This document shows, piece after piece, positions 33,920-35,070 of a stretch of DNA of 35,070 bases. Source of the DNA: Akkermansia muciniphila (GTDB lineage Bacteria; Verrucomicrobiota; Verrucomicrobiia; Limisphaerales; F1-80-MAGS106); the NCBI GenBank assembly GCA_945865375.1, contig CAMBEJ010000045.1, positions 1 to 35,070 of the forward strand, read 5' to 3'. Positions within the stretch are counted from its first letter, which is position 1; every line of letters begins with the position of its first letter. The translations under genes were made by a program, and so were the position numbers. The notes beneath the pieces were generated by a model. The model was not told the DNA's origin. It saw only the letters and a list, made by a program, of their open reading frames with translations, and made no database searches.

Positions 33920-34420
33920 ATGGAACCGAACCTGATTGACCTGGAGAGCGACCATTTTTTCATGGGAGAGGCTCTCCGGCAGGCGGCTAAGGCTTACCTT
34001 GAGGAGGAGGTCCCGGTTGGGGCTGTGGTGGTTCGTTCGGGCCGCGTGATCGCTCGCGCGTTCAATCAAGTGGAAACCCTGAAGGACGCCACGGCGCACG
34101 CCGAGATGCTGGCCATCACCCAGGCTGAGGCCGCCTTGGGGGATTGGCGGTTGAACGGTTGCACGCTCTACGCGACCAAGGAACCCTGTCCTATGTGCGC
34201 CGGGGCCATCGTTCATACCCGGTTTGACAGGGTTGTGTTTGGAGTTGCCGACTTGAAGGGCGGCGCTGCGGGCGGTGCCCTGAATCTGCTTTCCTGGCCT
34301 GGGCTCAATCATTCTTGCCCTGCGACTGGCGGCGTCCGAGAGGAGGAGTGCCGGATGTTGTTGAAGAACTTTTTTGCGGAGCAACGCGCTAAATCCAACG
34401 AGCGTTCAAGAGGAGACTGA
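33920..34420 (+). CDS. tadA: tRNA-specific adenosine deaminase TadA-like
   Basis: The protein has 166 residues from ATG 33920, decided by a perfect AGGAGG at 33908-33913 six bases upstream; a TTG at 33917 is an alternative. It contains the cytidine/adenosine deaminase zinc site: HAEM (catalytic Glu) and PCPMCAGAI. VPVGAVVV and GALNLL near the C-terminus match TadA. TadA converts the wobble adenosine of tRNA-Arg(ACG) to inosine. A guanine deaminase-like role is possible but less likely. Confidence 0.9.
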   Translation: MEPNLIDLESDHFFMGEALRQAAKAYLEEEVPVGAVVVRSGRVIARAFNQVETLKDATAHAEMLAITQAEAALGDWRLNGCTLYATKEPCPMCAGAIVHTRFDRVVFGVADLKGGAAGGALNLLSWPGLNHSCPATGGVREEECRMLLKNFFAEQRAKSNERSRGD

Positions 34421-34465
34421 GCGGTCACGATGCAGCAGGAATTAACGCAAACACTCGAAGGAGCT

Positions 34466-34556
34466 AAGTCGCAAAGAAGAATTTATTTTCTTCGGGCGTT
34501 TTCACAGTCCCCGTTTGGTGACCGGAAAAAGCACCGAAATGATTTCTTTGCGACTT
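34466..34556. repeat. 13-base inverted repeat
   Basis: AAGTCGCAAAGAA (34466-34478) recurs as its exact reverse complement at 34544-34556, with a 65-base spacer that includes the small hairpin at 34476-34493. The sequence resembles dispersed intergenic repeats seen in several environmental bacterial genomes. Confidence 0.75.
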
Positions 34557-34657
34557 CGCGTTGGAATCACCTCTGTTCGCTGAATAATCTCAGACCTCAG
34601 TAAAACCAGTTGAAATCGTGATCTGGGCGCGCAACCCCAATTCCTCGCTCCAAATCC

Positions 34658-34727
34658 TAATCGTAATCGTAATCGTAATCGTAATCCACCCCTCTGTTTC
34701 AAGGGCAACACCGGAGGATTACGATTA
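34658..34727. repeat. TAATCG hexamer array with inverted partner
   Basis: Four perfect copies of TAATCG (34658-34681) are followed by one variant TAATCC. The reverse complement GGATTACGATTA lies at 34716-34727 and pairs exactly with 34676-34687, leaving a 28-base loop. Confidence 0.8.
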
Positions 34728-34871
34728 GATTCTGACTCATCGAATCTCAATGATTTATCTCTCAGAATTGGAACCACGGAAGCAAAACCGAAAAGAGAGG
34801 TTCTTCGCTGTTTTGAGTGGAATGCAAAGGTTTCGGAGTTGGGATTACCCGAGAGGGTTGAAGGAGCTTAG

Positions 34872-34906
34872 CCAGGGGCAAACGAGTCTGCGAGTGCCGC
34901 CCCTGG
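34872..34906. repeat. 8-bp hairpin CCAGGGGC/GCCCCTGG
   Basis: CCAGGGGC (34872-34879) and GCCCCTGG (34899-34906) are exact reverse complements around a 19-base loop. The preceding sequence (GTTGAAGGAGCTTAGCC, 34858-34874) reads like part of a larger dispersed repeat unit. It could be a remnant of a small mobile repeat or the stem of an unknown RNA. Confidence 0.5.
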
Positions 34907-34930
34907 ATCCCAGCCCCAATGGCAGTCGCC

Positions 34931-35050
34931 CCCTCCTTCGCCAAGGCTTCCGCCTTCGCTGAAGCTACGGTGGACGGGACGGCGGGCAGGCCCTCCTTCG
35001 CCAAGGCTTCCGCCTTCGCTGAAGCTACGGTGGACGGGACGGCGGGCAGG
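34931..35050. repeat. Perfect 60-bp tandem duplication
   Basis: 34931-34990 and 34991-35050 are identical. Each unit contains the short hairpin AAGGC-TTCC-GCCTT flanked by CTTC and GAAG that could extend the stem. After the second copy the sequence diverges (CCGGAGGGCC). The window ends 20 bases later. Confidence 0.92.
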
Positions 35051-35070
35051 CCGGAGGGCCGATGGATTTC

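Larger units (their letters stand above)
34421..35070. other. Gene-free, repeat-rich region after tadA
   Basis: No convincing coding sequence or RNA gene was found in these 650 bases. The stretch contains, in order, a small hairpin at 34476-34493 (GAAGAA/TTCTTC) that might end the upstream transcripts, a 13-base inverted repeat, a hexamer array with an inverted partner, an isolated hairpin and a tandem duplication. All are listed separately. It may continue past the right edge. Confidence 0.8.

Noticed and set aside
34658..35050. CRISPR array
   Set aside because: The repeats are six bases and 60 bases without regular spacers, and no cas gene is present.

Overview
The window most likely comes from a Verrucomicrobia-type bacterium (Pedosphaera-like or a relative within the PVC group). 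This is inferred, not proven, from three things: a pilM-N-O-secretin operon followed by giant NHL/cohesin/dockerin-like exoproteins whose C-termini end in FYR-x-(K/R) or FFRVR, an Obg-S21 ribosomal block next to an orphan NtrC-type regulator, and many dispersed palindromic intergenic repeats. Base composition is moderately GC-rich throughout and no region looks clearly foreign. No tRNA, rRNA, CRISPR array or insertion-sequence transposase was seen.

Layout. (1) 1-153 is a palindromic intergenic repeat with a second copy at 27774-27917. (2) 294-4487 (+) is a phospho-signalling triad: a von Willebrand A (VWA) gene broken by two lesions, a PP2C-type phosphatase, and a Ser/Thr kinase-like protein fused to membrane helices and a seven-repeat WD40 propeller. 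(3) 4568-9395 (+) is a type IV pilus / type II secretion-like envelope assembly: PilM, PilN, PilO, a PilP/GspC-like protein and a secretin. (4) 9455-21752 (+) holds three consecutive paralogous exoproteins of about 1,000-1,600 residues. Each has a signal peptide, a six-repeat NHL propeller, chitobiase-C-terminal-like repeats, two cohesin-like domains around a dockerin-like module, a calcium-loop motif and a shared C-terminal domain. In the third, a seven-repeat FG-GAP propeller is inserted inside the dockerin-like module. (5) 21763-27619 (-), read right to left, is rplU, rpmA, obg, rpsU, a TIM-barrel sugar isomerase/epimerase-like gene, a LPG-synthase-type membrane protein and a sigma-54 response regulator. 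Intrinsic terminators lie directly against the obg and isomerase start codons. (6) 27942-30756 (-) is a DUF58 protein, a PQQ-propeller lipoprotein and a small secreted protein. (7) 30926-34420 (+) is an APC permease, a quinone oxidoreductase, a NUDIX hydrolase and TadA. (8) 34421-35070 is gene-free and packed with repeats.

How it fits together. The most interesting unit is 4568-21752: a secretin-centred inner/outer membrane complex with no pilin, ATPase or PilC in the window, followed in the same direction by three modular secreted proteins that carry both halves of a cohesin/dockerin-like interaction. A plausible reading is a dedicated export system and its self-associating surface or matrix substrates; this is inference from gene order and domain content. 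The upstream kinase/phosphatase/VWA triad may once have regulated it, but its VWA gene appears broken and its phosphatase has a changed metal-site motif.
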